In this document: positions 34,651-43,400 of the stretch, one piece after another
Layout of the letters: every line of letters starts with the position of its first letter
How positions within the stretch are numbered: position 1 is the stretch's first letter
Assembly: GCA_963761325.1 (NCBI GenBank)
Contig: CAVXGZ010000002.1
Location: 62,001-126,000 of the forward strand
DNA: 64,000 nucleotides
Reading direction: 5' to 3'
Source: Streptantibioticus_C sp963761325
Lineage (GTDB): Bacteria; Actinomycetota; Actinomycetes; Streptomycetales; Streptomycetaceae
The notes under the pieces: model-generated
What the model was told of the DNA's origin: nothing
The model's database searches: none
What the model saw: the letters and a program-made list of their open reading frames with translations, nothing else
Made by a program: the position numbers and the translations under genes

Positions 34651-35529
34651 ATGCGGATCGACACGGTGATCGACGTCAAGACCAGTCTCGGAGAGAGTCC
34701 GATCTGGGACGCCGGACAGGAGCGGCTGTACTTCGTCGACTCCATCGACGGCCGGATCTTCCGCGTCACTGCGGACGGCCGCGAGGTCCGAAGCTGGGAC
34801 GTGCGCGAGAAGATCGGCTCGATGTGCCTGCGCCGGGACGGCGACGCGGCCATCGTGGCCCTGCAGTCCGGTCTCCACAGCTACCGGTTCGACGACGACG
34901 TCCTCGAACTGCTCCACGCGCCGGAAGCCGGCCTGCCGGACAACCGGCTCAACGACGGCAAGACGGACTCGGCCGGGCGGTTCCTGGTCGGCTCCATGGA
35001 CACCCGGGAAGAGGCCGCCAGCGGCAAGCTCTACCGCCTCGACCCCGATCTCTCCCTGACCGTGCTGGACACCGGAATCGTCTGCTCCAACGGTCCCTGC
35101 TTCAGCCCCGACGAGCGCACCTTCTACTTCGCCGACACGTGGTCGGGCGACATCTGGGCCTACGACTACGACCCCTCGGACGGTTCGGTCCGCGACCGCC
35201 GCACCTTCGCCACCGTCGACCGGCGCGACGGCGGCGCCTGCGACGGCATGACCGTGGACGCCGAGGGATGCCTGTGGCAGGCCCACGTGTACGGCGGCAA
35301 GATCCACCGCTACGCACCGGACGGAACGCTGGACCGCACCATCGAGATGCCGGTGGCGAAGGTGACGAGCGTGATGTTCGGCGGCCCCGACCTCGACATC
35401 CTCTACGTCACGTCGATGGCCCGGCCGCCGCTGCCCCGCTTCCCGGAGGACGGCCCGCGGCGAGGCGCTCTCTTCGCGATCGAGGGTCTCGGCGTCCGCG
35501 GTCTTCCCACGCACCGATTCGGTGGCTGA
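34651..35529 (+). CDS. SMP-30/gluconolactonase-family lactonase
   Basis: Six-bladed beta-propeller calcium- or zinc-dependent lactonase, 292 residues. Metal and active-site motifs: LGESPIWDAGQERLYFVDS with the metal Glu, DNRLNDGKTDSAGRFLVGSM, CSNGPCFSPDERTFYFADT with the Asn ligand, and ACDGMTVDAEGCLWQAHVYG with the catalytic Asp. Family members open sugar lactones such as gluconolactone or arabinolactone. GAGAGGGGACCC lies ahead of ATG 34651. It is followed 24 bases later by an MFS importer, so the pair would take up and open a lactone or supply the product to the operon further right. Confidence 0.9.
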   Translation: MRIDTVIDVKTSLGESPIWDAGQERLYFVDSIDGRIFRVTADGREVRSWDVREKIGSMCLRRDGDAAIVALQSGLHSYRFDDDVLELLHAPEAGLPDNRLNDGKTDSAGRFLVGSMDTREEAASGKLYRLDPDLSLTVLDTGIVCSNGPCFSPDERTFYFADTWSGDIWAYDYDPSDGSVRDRRTFATVDRRDGGACDGMTVDAEGCLWQAHVYGGKIHRYAPDGTLDRTIEMPVAKVTSVMFGGPDLDILYVTSMARPPLPRFPEDGPRRGALFAIEGLGVRGLPTHRFGG

Positions 35530-35553
35530 ACGGCACCGCTGGAAAGGAATCTC

Positions 35554-36897
35554 ATGGCACACACCCGTCTGAACCGCGGTTCGGCGCCACTGCGCCGCAT
35601 ACACCGACACTCCTGGGTAGCGCTCGCGGTGACCTGGGTGATCTGGGTCGTCAACGCCTTCGACCGCGAGGTGATCCTCCGCCTCGGACCCGTGATCACC
35701 CATGTCTTCTCCCTCTCCCCGGCGGCGTGGGGGGCGCTGGTCTCCGTCGTGATGTTCTCGCTCGCGCTGCTGGCCGTCCCCGGCTCGCTGTGGAGCGACC
35801 GCTACGGCGGAGGGTGGAAGCGCGCCCGGTTCCAGGTCCCGCTGGTCATCGGCTCCAACCTGCTGTCCGCCTTCTCGGGCTTCCGGCTGCTCGCCCACAA
35901 CCTGGTCGCCTTCATCGCCCTGCGGGTCGGGGTCAACCTCGGCGCCGGCTGGGGCGAACCGGTGGGCGTCAGCAACACCACGGAGTGGTGGCCGCGTGAA
36001 CGGCGGGGCTTCGCGCTCGGCGCGCACCACACCGGCTACCCGGTGGGCGCGCTGTTCAGCGGTATCGCGGCGAGCTGGGTACTGGCGACGTTCGGCGACG
36101 CCAACTGGTCCTACGTCTTCTTCTTCGGGATCATCGTCGCGATCCCGGTCATGCTGTTCTGGGCGAAGTACTCGACGCAGGACCGCATGACGGAGCTCCA
36201 CCGCCACATCGAGGCCAACGAGATGACCGTCTCGGCCGCCGAGGCCGCTCCGCAGGCCGGGCGGAGCACGGGCGCCGTCCGCCACTGCCTGCGGGACCGG
36301 ACGATCCTGTTCACCGCGGGGAACACCTGCATGACCCAGATCGTCTACATGGGCATCAGCGTGGTGCTGCCGTTGTACCTGTCCAACATCGAGGGGTTCT
36401 CCTTCGCCGCGTCCGCCGGGCTCTCGGTCGTCTTCACCCTGACCGGAATCCTCGGCCAGGTGCTGTGGCCGTCGGTCTCCGACTACCTCGGCCGCCGGCT
36501 CACCCTGATGATCTGCGGTGTCTGGATGGCCATCGGGGTGGGTGCCTTCTACCTGGCCTCCGGGGTCACCGCCGTCATCGCGATCCAGCTGTTCTTCGGT
36601 CTGGTGGCCAACGCCGTGTGGCCCATCTACTACGCCGCCGCGTCCGACTCCGCGCCGCAGGAGGCCCGTTCGACCGCGAACGGGATCATCACCTCGGCCA
36701 TGTACGTCGGCGGCGGGCTCTCCCCGATCCTGATGGGCTGGCTGGTCGGCCTCGGCGGTGGCTGGCACGCCTCCAAGGGATACGTGATCTGCTTCCTGTT
36801 CATGGCCGGCTGCGCGCTCGTCGGCGTGGTGTGCCAGTCCCTCACCAGGGAGTCGGTCACCACCGCCCTGGAGCCGGCGGAGCTGTCCACGGTCTGA
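35554..36897 (+). CDS. MFS transporter, sugar-acid/anion symporter-like
   Basis: 447 residues, twelve predicted membrane segments in two halves separated by the cytoplasmic loop around residues 205-245. Features: VNAFDREVILRLGPVI in helix 1, SLWSDRYGGGWKRAR (the conserved D-R-x-G-R/K loop after helix 2), GAGWGEPVGVSNTTEWWPRE in the helix 4-5 region, and WPSVSDYLGRRLTLM as the second-half counterpart. The layout fits anion:cation symporter-type importers for organic or sugar acids. AAAGGAATCTC precedes ATG 35554. Transcribed with the lactonase; both likely regulated by the LacI protein downstream. Confidence 0.87.
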   Translation: MAHTRLNRGSAPLRRIHRHSWVALAVTWVIWVVNAFDREVILRLGPVITHVFSLSPAAWGALVSVVMFSLALLAVPGSLWSDRYGGGWKRARFQVPLVIGSNLLSAFSGFRLLAHNLVAFIALRVGVNLGAGWGEPVGVSNTTEWWPRERRGFALGAHHTGYPVGALFSGIAASWVLATFGDANWSYVFFFGIIVAIPVMLFWAKYSTQDRMTELHRHIEANEMTVSAAEAAPQAGRSTGAVRHCLRDRTILFTAGNTCMTQIVYMGISVVLPLYLSNIEGFSFAASAGLSVVFTLTGILGQVLWPSVSDYLGRRLTLMICGVWMAIGVGAFYLASGVTAVIAIQLFFGLVANAVWPIYYAAASDSAPQEARSTANGIITSAMYVGGGLSPILMGWLVGLGGGWHASKGYVICFLFMAGCALVGVVCQSLTRESVTTALEPAELSTV

Positions 36898-36960
36898 CGG
36901 CCGGTCCGGGCGCGATCCGTGCCCGGCCGACCCGGCTTTCCGTGCCACCGCCAGGCGGCG

Positions 36961-36977
36961 ACTTAACCTTGCTGAAC
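36961..36977. promoter_or_regulatory. probable LacI operator, copy 2 (lacI promoter)
   Basis: ACTTAACCTTGCTGAAC, 49 bases before the regulator's start. Shares the ACTTAAC-TTGCT-AA core with the copy before the lactonase, indicating autoregulation. Confidence 0.6.
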
Positions 36978-37025
36978 ACCGCTGAATCCACTTACCGTCG
37001 AATTCCCGAATCCGCAGATGGGGTG

Positions 37026-38102
37026 ATGTCCGTGGCCGAGACCGGCAAGAAGGTCCAGAAGACGGGTATCCGCGCGCTGCGCGTTTCGGCTGCCGACGTC
37101 GCCCGGGCCGTCGGCGTTTCACCGGCCACCGTCTCCTATGTGTTGAACGGGCGGAACGGCGTTTCGCAGGAGATGCGGGAGCGCATCCTCAAGACCGCCC
37201 AGGAGTTGGGGCACATCCCCAGCGACCAGGCGAAGAGGCTGCGTGAGCAGCGCACCCGGGTGATCGGACTGGTGCTCACCGACATCGCGAACCCGTTCTA
37301 CACCGAGATCGCCGCGGGAACCATCGACTCCGCCCGGGCAGCCGGATACGAGGTGTTCTTCGCGCACACCGAGGAGAAGGCGGAAACGCTGGACAACGTG
37401 ATCGACGCGATGATCGCCCGCAATGTCGACGGCGTGGTGCTCACCGTTCTGCACCCTGACGACGGTGACGTGATCCGTCGTATCCGCCGGGCGCGCATCC
37501 CCTTCGTCCAGTTGTCCCGCCGGATCCCGTGCCTGGAAGCCGACTTCGTCGGTATCGACGACGCGGCCGCGGCGGCGGAGCTGATGGATCACGTGCTCGG
37601 CCACGGATACCGGGACGTCGCGCTGATCGCCGGTCCGCGCAACTCCACGGCGTCCTCGGCCCGCGCCGACGGTTTCCTCGCCGCGGCCCGCGTCCGGGGG
37701 ACCGACATCCCGGCCCATCGCGTCATCAGCACCTACCTCAGTGAGGACGGCGGCCGCCGGGCGGTCTCCCGGCTGCTCGACGCCGGTCCGCCGCCGCGGG
37801 CGATCGTCTGCGGCAGCGACGCGGTGGCGGTCGGCGCGATGGGCGCCCTCGCGCTCCGCGGCCTGCGGGTCCCGCAGGACGTCGCGGTCACCGGTTTCGA
37901 CGGGCTGTATCCCGCGGCATCCCCGCTGGCGGCCCTCACGACCGTGAGCCAGCCCCGGCGGGTCATGGCCAGAACCGCGATGGACCTGCTGGTCCGCCGG
38001 ATCGACGGCGTCGGCGGTGCGCACCAGTCCCTGATCCAACCGTACGAGTTGCGGATCGGCACGACGTGCGGCTGCGCGCTGCGTTCGGAGCCGTCCGTCT
38101 GA
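37026..38102 (+). CDS. LacI-family transcriptional regulator
   Basis: 358 residues. ATG 37026 follows GGGG; the same frame is open far upstream without similarity. The helix-turn-helix and hinge are textbook: VSAADVARAVGVSPATVSYV and LNGRNGVSQEMRERI, with the minor-groove hinge region before KRLREQRTRVIGLV. The periplasmic-binding-like ligand domain follows: VLTDIANPFYTEIAAG, GRRAVSRLL, AIVCGSDAVAVGAMGALALR and VAVTGFDG. It stands between the lactonase/MFS pair and the BKACE operon, all on one strand, so it probably represses both in the absence of a sugar-acid-like inducer. Confidence 0.92.
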   Translation: MSVAETGKKVQKTGIRALRVSAADVARAVGVSPATVSYVLNGRNGVSQEMRERILKTAQELGHIPSDQAKRLREQRTRVIGLVLTDIANPFYTEIAAGTIDSARAAGYEVFFAHTEEKAETLDNVIDAMIARNVDGVVLTVLHPDDGDVIRRIRRARIPFVQLSRRIPCLEADFVGIDDAAAAAELMDHVLGHGYRDVALIAGPRNSTASSARADGFLAAARVRGTDIPAHRVISTYLSEDGGRRAVSRLLDAGPPPRAIVCGSDAVAVGAMGALALRGLRVPQDVAVTGFDGLYPAASPLAALTTVSQPRRVMARTAMDLLVRRIDGVGGAHQSLIQPYELRIGTTCGCALRSEPSV

Positions 38103-38205
38103 AACGCGGACGCCGAGCCAAGCGTCCGTACCCTGCCCGGGCCGATGAGAGCCACCGTCAGACGGCGGCTCGGGTCCGCCATCCGAAAATCCGAGTGGAG
38201 GCTCC

Positions 38206-39243
38206 ATGCCTGTGCGCGACAAACCGGCGGCGAGCGAACGCATCCTGGTCGTGGGCGCCGGCGCCATCGGCGGCGTCACGGCCGCGCAGTTGACCCGGGC
38301 CGGCTACCACGTGGTCGTGCTCGACGCGAACACCGAGCACGTGGCGCGGCTGCGCGAACCCGGCCTGCTCTTCGACCACCTCGGCACCGAGCACCGGGTG
38401 GTCCTCGACGCGGTGGACCATCCCGACCGGCTCACCGGGCGTTTCGACCTGGCCCTGCTCACGCTGAAGTCGCTGCACCTGAAGCCCGCCCTGACCCCGC
38501 TCGTCGAAAGGGGTTTGGTGGACACCTACGTGTCCCTGGGCAACGGTCTGGTCCAGCAGGTGGTGGAGGAGATCGTCGGCGCCGACCGGCTGCTGGCCGG
38601 CATCGTCGAGTGGGGTGCCACCAACGTCGGGCCCGGCCACGTGCGGCAGACGACGAAGGCGCCGTTCGTGGTCGGCGAGGTGGACGGACGGGTCACCGCC
38701 CGCGCCACCCGGGTCGCGCGGATCCTCGACGACGCGGCCCCGGGCACCCGGGTCTCGTCCGCGATCCTCGGCCAGATCTGGACCAAACTGCTGCTGAACA
38801 GCACCTTCTCCGGACTCGGCGCGGTCGGCGGAGGGCTCTACGGCGACGTGGCCGACGACGACGCCGGCCGGCGGGCCGCGTTCCGGGTGTGGACCGAGGG
38901 CTACGACGTGGCACGCGCCCTGGGCGTGGAGCTGGACGAGATATTCGACATCCGACCACACCAACTCGTCGTCCGCGGGCCGCAGGACGTGGCCGCCGCC
39001 ACCGAGGCGCTGGGCGTGCTGATGGCCCGCGCGGCGCCCACGAAGGCGTCGATGCTGCAGGACCTCGAGCGCGGTGCCCGTACCGAGGTCGACGTCATCA
39101 ACGGCGGTGTCGTCGCGACCGCGGAACGGCTCGGGCTGTCCGCCCCGCTCAACCGTGAGGTCGTCGCGATCGTGCACGAGTACGAGCGGGGCGCCGGCCG
39201 GCCAGAGCCGGCGGCGTACCGCCGCATCGCCGATCCCATCTGA
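38206..39243 (+). CDS. ketopantoate-reductase-family (PanE/ApbA-like) dehydrogenase
   Basis: 345 residues. N-terminal NAD(P)-binding ILVVGAGAIGGVTAAQLTRA, then LALLTLKSLHLKPAL, catalytic lysine in IWTKLLLNSTFSGL, and the C-terminal helical domain with PTKASMLQDLERGARTEVDV and INGGVV, the family's substrate-pocket region. A housekeeping panE would be expected near pantothenate genes; here the neighbours are a beta-keto acid cleavage enzyme and CoA transferase, so oxidation of a hydroxy acid or reduction of a keto acid in catabolism is more likely than pantothenate synthesis. GGAGGCTCC precedes ATG 38206. Confidence 0.85.
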   Translation: MPVRDKPAASERILVVGAGAIGGVTAAQLTRAGYHVVVLDANTEHVARLREPGLLFDHLGTEHRVVLDAVDHPDRLTGRFDLALLTLKSLHLKPALTPLVERGLVDTYVSLGNGLVQQVVEEIVGADRLLAGIVEWGATNVGPGHVRQTTKAPFVVGEVDGRVTARATRVARILDDAAPGTRVSSAILGQIWTKLLLNSTFSGLGAVGGGLYGDVADDDAGRRAAFRVWTEGYDVARALGVELDEIFDIRPHQLVVRGPQDVAAATEALGVLMARAAPTKASMLQDLERGARTEVDVINGGVVATAERLGLSAPLNREVVAIVHEYERGAGRPEPAAYRRIADPI

Positions 39244-39264
39244 TCACCCATCGAGGAGGAAACC

Positions 39265-40191
39265 GTGGACGAAAGCGTCATCATCACCTGCGCCCTCACC
39301 GGCGGCATGACCGTCCCGGCGCAGAGCGGCGCCATCCCGATCACCGTCGACGCCATCGTGGCGGAGGGCATCCGCGCGTGGGAGGCCGGCGCGTCCGTGC
39401 TCCACATCCACGTGCGCGAGGAGGAGACCGGGCGGCCGGTCGCGGACCTCGACCTGTTCGAGAAGGTCCTCGGCAGGCTCAGCCGGCACACCGACGCGGT
39501 GCTGCAGCCCACCACCGGCGGCGGCCGCGGGATGACCGTCGAGGAACGCGGCTCGGTACTGCGGTTCCGGCCCGAGATGGCCACCCTCAACGCCGGCAGC
39601 ATCAACTTCGGCCTCTACCCGGTCGCTCGACGCGACCTGCCCTTCGAGGACTGGGAGCGTGACTACCTGGAGGGCACCCGCGACTACATCTTCAAGAACA
39701 CCTTCGCCGACATCACCTACCTCGCCGGGCTGATGCGGCAGGCCGGTACCCGTCCGGAGATCGAGGTCTACGACGTCGGACAGATCTTCAACCTGCGCCA
39801 ACTCGTGCGTGACGGCGTGCTGGCGCCGCCGTTCAACCTGCAGTTCGTGCTCGGGGTCCTCGGCGGGAACATGGCCGAGCCCGACCAGCTGCTGCACATG
39901 CTGCGCACGGCGCAACGGGTCCTCGGCGAGGACGCGTTCACCTGGTCGGCCGCCGGGGTCGGCTACGCGGGGGAGTTCCAGTTGGCGGCCCTCGCGCTGA
40001 TGCTCGGCGGAAACGTCCGCGTCGGCCTGGAGGACAACCTGCGGGTGCGGCGGCGCGAGGCGGCGGCCTCCAACGCCGACCTGGTCACCAAGGCGGTGCG
40101 GCTCGCCGAGATGTTCGACCGGACGCCGGCCACCCCGGCGCAGGCGCGAGCGGTCCTGGGCCTCAAGGGCACCAGCGACCTGGGCTTTTGA
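39265..40191 (+). CDS. beta-keto acid cleavage enzyme (BKACE, former DUF849)
   Basis: 308 residues, zinc-dependent TIM barrel. BKACE enzymes cleave a beta-keto acid with acetyl-CoA, giving acetoacetate and a new acyl-CoA (3-keto-5-aminohexanoate in lysine fermentation; others act on dehydrocarnitine, 3-ketoadipate-like and related acids). Seen: ITCALTGGMTVPAQSGAIPI, zinc ligands in SVLHIHVREEETGRP, LQPTTGGGRGMTVEERG, RPEMATLNAGSINFG, and VRVGLEDNLRVRRREAAASN with the closing metal Glu. GTG 39265 follows GAGGAGGAAACC. Its stop shares bases with the next ATG. The substrate class cannot be fixed without key pocket residues. Confidence 0.9.
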   Translation: MDESVIITCALTGGMTVPAQSGAIPITVDAIVAEGIRAWEAGASVLHIHVREEETGRPVADLDLFEKVLGRLSRHTDAVLQPTTGGGRGMTVEERGSVLRFRPEMATLNAGSINFGLYPVARRDLPFEDWERDYLEGTRDYIFKNTFADITYLAGLMRQAGTRPEIEVYDVGQIFNLRQLVRDGVLAPPFNLQFVLGVLGGNMAEPDQLLHMLRTAQRVLGEDAFTWSAAGVGYAGEFQLAALALMLGGNVRVGLEDNLRVRRREAAASNADLVTKAVRLAEMFDRTPATPAQARAVLGLKGTSDLGF

Positions 40192-40712
40192 TGACGCGCC
40201 TGTCGCTGTCCGGTGACAGTCCCCGGGTCCACCCGGACAGTTGGATCGCACCCGACGCCGTCCTGGTGGGGCGCGTGGTGATCGAGGCCGGCGCCAGCGT
40301 GTTCTACACGAGCGTGCTCCGCGCCGACGCGGACCGGATCACGATCGGGGCCGGCAGCAACGTGCAGGACGGCTGCGTCGTCCACGCCGACCCGGGCTTT
40401 CCCGTGCGGGTGGGACGTGACGTGTCGGTCGGGCACCGCGCGGTGCTGCACGGCTGCACCATCGAGGACGACGTGCTCGTAGGGATGGGCGCGATCGTCC
40501 TGAACGGCGCGGTGGTCGGCTCGGGGTCGCTCGTCGCGGCCGGCGCGGTGATCCTGGAGGGCACCGTGGTGCCGCCGAACTCGCTGGTCGCCGGGGTGCC
40601 GGGAAAGGTGCGGCGGGAGACGAACGAGGAGGAGCGCGCGGGGATCCGCGGCAACGCGACGGTCTACCGCGACCTGGCACGCCGCCACGCCGAGGCGGAG
40701 CCGGCCTCGTGA
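40191..40712 (+). CDS. gamma-carbonic-anhydrase-like hexapeptide-repeat protein
   Basis: 173 residues, left-handed beta helix. Hexapeptide repeats run from IAPDAVLVGRVVIEAG through IEDDVLVGMGAIVLNGAVVG. The three zinc-ligand histidines of the gamma-carbonic anhydrase group are present: VVHADPGFPV and SVGHRAVLHGCTI. The start at ATG 40191 shares its A with the preceding TGA. In carnitine operons a similar protein (CaiE) accompanies CoA chemistry; here it sits between BKACE and a CoA transferase. Hydration of CO2 or an accessory CoA-linked role are both possible. Confidence 0.85.
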   Translation: MTRLSLSGDSPRVHPDSWIAPDAVLVGRVVIEAGASVFYTSVLRADADRITIGAGSNVQDGCVVHADPGFPVRVGRDVSVGHRAVLHGCTIEDDVLVGMGAIVLNGAVVGSGSLVAAGAVILEGTVVPPNSLVAGVPGKVRRETNEEERAGIRGNATVYRDLARRHAEAEPAS

Positions 40713-42625
40713 GCGTGCGGGTGGTGGTGGCCCCGGACAAGTTCAAGGGGTCCCTGACGGCCGCTCAGGCCGCGGCGGCGCTGGGCCGGGGTCTCACCCG
40801 GGCCGGGGCCGCGGTGGTGGAGCATCCGATCGCCGACGGCGGCGAGGGAACGGTGGCCGTCGCCCTGGCCCACGGGTTCACCCCGGTGACCGTCCCGGTC
40901 CGCGGCCCGCTCGGCCGTCCCCGGACGGCGACCATGGCCATGTCGGCCGACGGGAGCACCGCGTTGGTGGAGGCGGCGGAGGCGGCCGGACTGGGGCTCC
41001 TCGGGGACACGCCGTCCCCGCACACCGCATGGCGGGCGAGCACCCACGGAGTGGGCGAGTTGATCGCGGCGGCGCTGGAGCGCGGCGCGTCGCGGATCAT
41101 CGTCGCGGTCGGCGGCAGCGCCACCACGGACGGCGGGATCGGCGCGCTCGTCGCCCTGGGTGCCCGGGTACTGGACCGAGCCGGCGAGCCGGTCCCGCCC
41201 GGTGCCCGCGGCCTCGCCGAGGCACACCGGCTCGACGTGTCCGGCATCGGTCCCGGAGCCGGGCAGGCCGAACTCGTGGTCGCCACCGACGTCGACAACC
41301 CGTTGACCGGTCCCGCCGGGGCCGCGGCGGCCTACTCCCGGCAGAAGGGCGCCACCGCGGACATGGTTCCGACGCTGGACGCCGGGCTGCGCCGGTGGGC
41401 CGACACGGTCGCCGCCACGACGGGGCGGGATCCGCGCGACGAGCCGGGGATGGGCGCGGCCGGGGGACTGGCCTTCGGTCTCGCCGCGGTGCTGGGCGCC
41501 CGGCTGACGTCCGGCGTCGACCTGCTGCTCGACCTGACGCGGTTCGCCGACCGGGTCGCCTCGGCGGACCTGGTCGTGGTCGGCGAGGGGTCGTTGGACG
41601 AGCAGAGCCTGCGGGGGAAGGGGCCGCTCGGCGTGGCACGGGCCGCGGCCCGGCACGGCGTTCCCGTCGTGGCGGTGGCGGGGCGGAGTACCGCCGATCC
41701 GGATCAGTTGCGTCGCGCCGGCATCACGAAGGTGTACACGCTGGCGGACCGCGAGCCGGATCCCGAACGGAGTATGCGAGAGGCAGGAGAACTGGTGGAA
41801 CGCATCGGGGAACAGATCGCGCGGGAGTCCACGCGACCTCCCGCGACGCCGCGGCGCGGCATGGACAAGGTGGTCGCCTCGGCGGCGGCCGCGGTCGCCG
41901 ACGTCCGGTCGGGCGCCCGGCTCGCCGTGGGCGGCTTCGGACTGTGCGGGATACCGTCCGCGCTGATCGAGGCGGTACTGCGGCACGGGGTGTCGGACCT
42001 CGAAGTGGTCTCGAACAACTGCGGCGTCGACGACTGGGGCCTGGGCCTGCTGCTGTCGGCCGGCCGGATCCGCCGGATCGTCGCCAGTTACGTCGGCGAG
42101 AACAAGGAGTTCGCCCGCGCCTACCTGGCCGGGGAGTTGGAGGTCGAGCTGACGCCGCAGGGCACCCTGGCGGAGCGGATGCGGGCCGGCGGCGCGGGCA
42201 TTCCGGCCTTCTACACCCCGACGGGCGTCGGCACGCAGATCGCGGACGGCGGGCTGCCGTGGAGCTACGCCCCGGACGGATCGGTGTCGGTGGCGTCGCC
42301 GCCGAAGGAGATCCGCCGCTTCGACGGCCGGGAGGCCGTGCTGGAGACCGCCATCGTCGCGGACGTCTCCCTGGTCCGTGCCTGGCGCGGCGACCGGCAC
42401 GGGAATCTGGTCTTCCGTTCGGCGGCGCGCAACTTCAACCCGGCGGCGGCCATGTGCGGACGCCTGTGCGTCGCCGAGGTCGAGGAACTGGTCGAGCCGG
42501 GCGGCCTCGACCCGGACCAGGTGCACCTGCCGGGCGTGTACGTCCACCGTGTGGTGCCCCTCGCCGCGGAGCGGGTCGCGGAGAAGCGGATCGAGAAGCG
42601 CATCGTGCGGAAGGCGGGTGCCTGA
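40709..42625 (+). CDS. glycerate kinase fused to 3-oxoacid CoA-transferase subunit A
   Basis: 638 residues in one continuous frame. Residues about 1-372 are a GlxK-type glycerate kinase: VVVAPDKFKGSLTAAQAAAA, DGGEGTV, VGGSATTDGGIGALVALGAR, ATDVDNPLTGPAGAAAAYSR, LVVVGEGSLDEQSLRGKGPL. After a short linker (IARESTRPPATPRRG) residues about 386-638 are CoA-transferase subunit A: MDKVVASAAAAVADVRSGAR, LAVGGFGLCGIPSALIEAVL, VVSNNCGVDDWGLG, YVGENKEFARAYLAGELEVE. The internal ATG 41861 has no ribosome-binding site, so a real fusion is the simplest reading. GTG 40709 overlaps the preceding stop. Subunit B follows, so the fused A half must assemble with it. Confidence 0.88.
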   Translation: MSVRVVVAPDKFKGSLTAAQAAAALGRGLTRAGAAVVEHPIADGGEGTVAVALAHGFTPVTVPVRGPLGRPRTATMAMSADGSTALVEAAEAAGLGLLGDTPSPHTAWRASTHGVGELIAAALERGASRIIVAVGGSATTDGGIGALVALGARVLDRAGEPVPPGARGLAEAHRLDVSGIGPGAGQAELVVATDVDNPLTGPAGAAAAYSRQKGATADMVPTLDAGLRRWADTVAATTGRDPRDEPGMGAAGGLAFGLAAVLGARLTSGVDLLLDLTRFADRVASADLVVVGEGSLDEQSLRGKGPLGVARAAARHGVPVVAVAGRSTADPDQLRRAGITKVYTLADREPDPERSMREAGELVERIGEQIARESTRPPATPRRGMDKVVASAAAAVADVRSGARLAVGGFGLCGIPSALIEAVLRHGVSDLEVVSNNCGVDDWGLGLLLSAGRIRRIVASYVGENKEFARAYLAGELEVELTPQGTLAERMRAGGAGIPAFYTPTGVGTQIADGGLPWSYAPDGSVSVASPPKEIRRFDGREAVLETAIVADVSLVRAWRGDRHGNLVFRSAARNFNPAAAMCGRLCVAEVEELVEPGGLDPDQVHLPGVYVHRVVPLAAERVAEKRIEKRIVRKAGA

Positions 42626-43293
42626 TGGCCTGGACGCGGGAAGAGATGGCCGCGCGGGCCGCAGCGGAGCTGACCGGCGGGATGTACGTGAACCTGGGCA
42701 TCGGACTGCCCACGCTGGTGCCGAACTTCGTCCCGGACGGCGTCGACCTCGTGCTGCAGAGCGAGAACGGCATACTCGGCGTCGGCCCGTACCCGGCGGA
42801 AGAGGACGTGGACGCGGATCTGATCAACGCCGGCAAGGAGACCGTGACGGTGAACGCGGGGGCGTCCTTCTTCGACTCCGCGACCAGCTTCGGGATGATC
42901 CGCGGCGGCAAGATCGACGCGGCGATCCTGGGCGCCATGCAGGTGTCCGCGGCGGGTGACCTGGCCAACTGGATGATCCCCGGGAAGATGGTCAAGGGCA
43001 TGGGCGGCGCGATGGACCTCGTCAGCGGCGCCCGGCGCGTGGTCGTGCTCATGGAACACACCGCTCGGGACGGCTCCTTCAAGCTGGTGGACGACTGCTC
43101 CCTGCCGCTCACCGGCAAGCGTGTCGTCCAACGGGTCATCACCGACCTCGGCGTGGTCGACGTCGTCGACACCGCCACGGGACTCCCCGCGGACCCCGGC
43201 ACCCCGGGCGACCGTGCGCTCAAGCTCGTCGAACTGGCTCCCGAGGTCTCCGAGGAGGAGTTCCGCGCCAAGACGGGCGCGCGACTGGTGTGA
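42625..43293 (+). CDS. 3-oxoacid CoA-transferase subunit B
   Basis: 222 residues. It carries the catalytic glutamate in LVLQSENGILGVGPYP, and NLGIGLPTLVPNFVPDG, INAGKETVTVNAGASFFDSA, MIRGGKIDAAILGAMQV, GKMVKGMGGAMDLVSGARRV, all typical of subunit B of succinyl-CoA:3-oxoacid transferases. Its ATG shares the A of the preceding TGA. With the A half fused to glycerate kinase it would exchange CoA between succinyl-CoA and acetoacetate, the by-product expected from BKACE. Last gene of the operon; no clear terminator follows. Confidence 0.92.
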   Translation: MAWTREEMAARAAAELTGGMYVNLGIGLPTLVPNFVPDGVDLVLQSENGILGVGPYPAEEDVDADLINAGKETVTVNAGASFFDSATSFGMIRGGKIDAAILGAMQVSAAGDLANWMIPGKMVKGMGGAMDLVSGARRVVVLMEHTARDGSFKLVDDCSLPLTGKRVVQRVITDLGVVDVVDTATGLPADPGTPGDRALKLVELAPEVSEEEFRAKTGARLV

Positions 43294-43400
43294 CGCGCCA
43301 GCGACTGCCGTGACGCGACAGGCGGACCCCCGGCCGTGTGCTGCCGGGCGACTCACCGCCCGCGGTGTGATCGCGTCGGGCGGACGCGGCGGCTCACGCG

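Noticed and set aside
36898..37025. Longer start for the LacI regulator in the open upstream frame
   Set aside because: Upstream codons run through the MFS gene in another frame and lack similarity; ATG 37026 begins the family pattern and has a G-rich site ahead.
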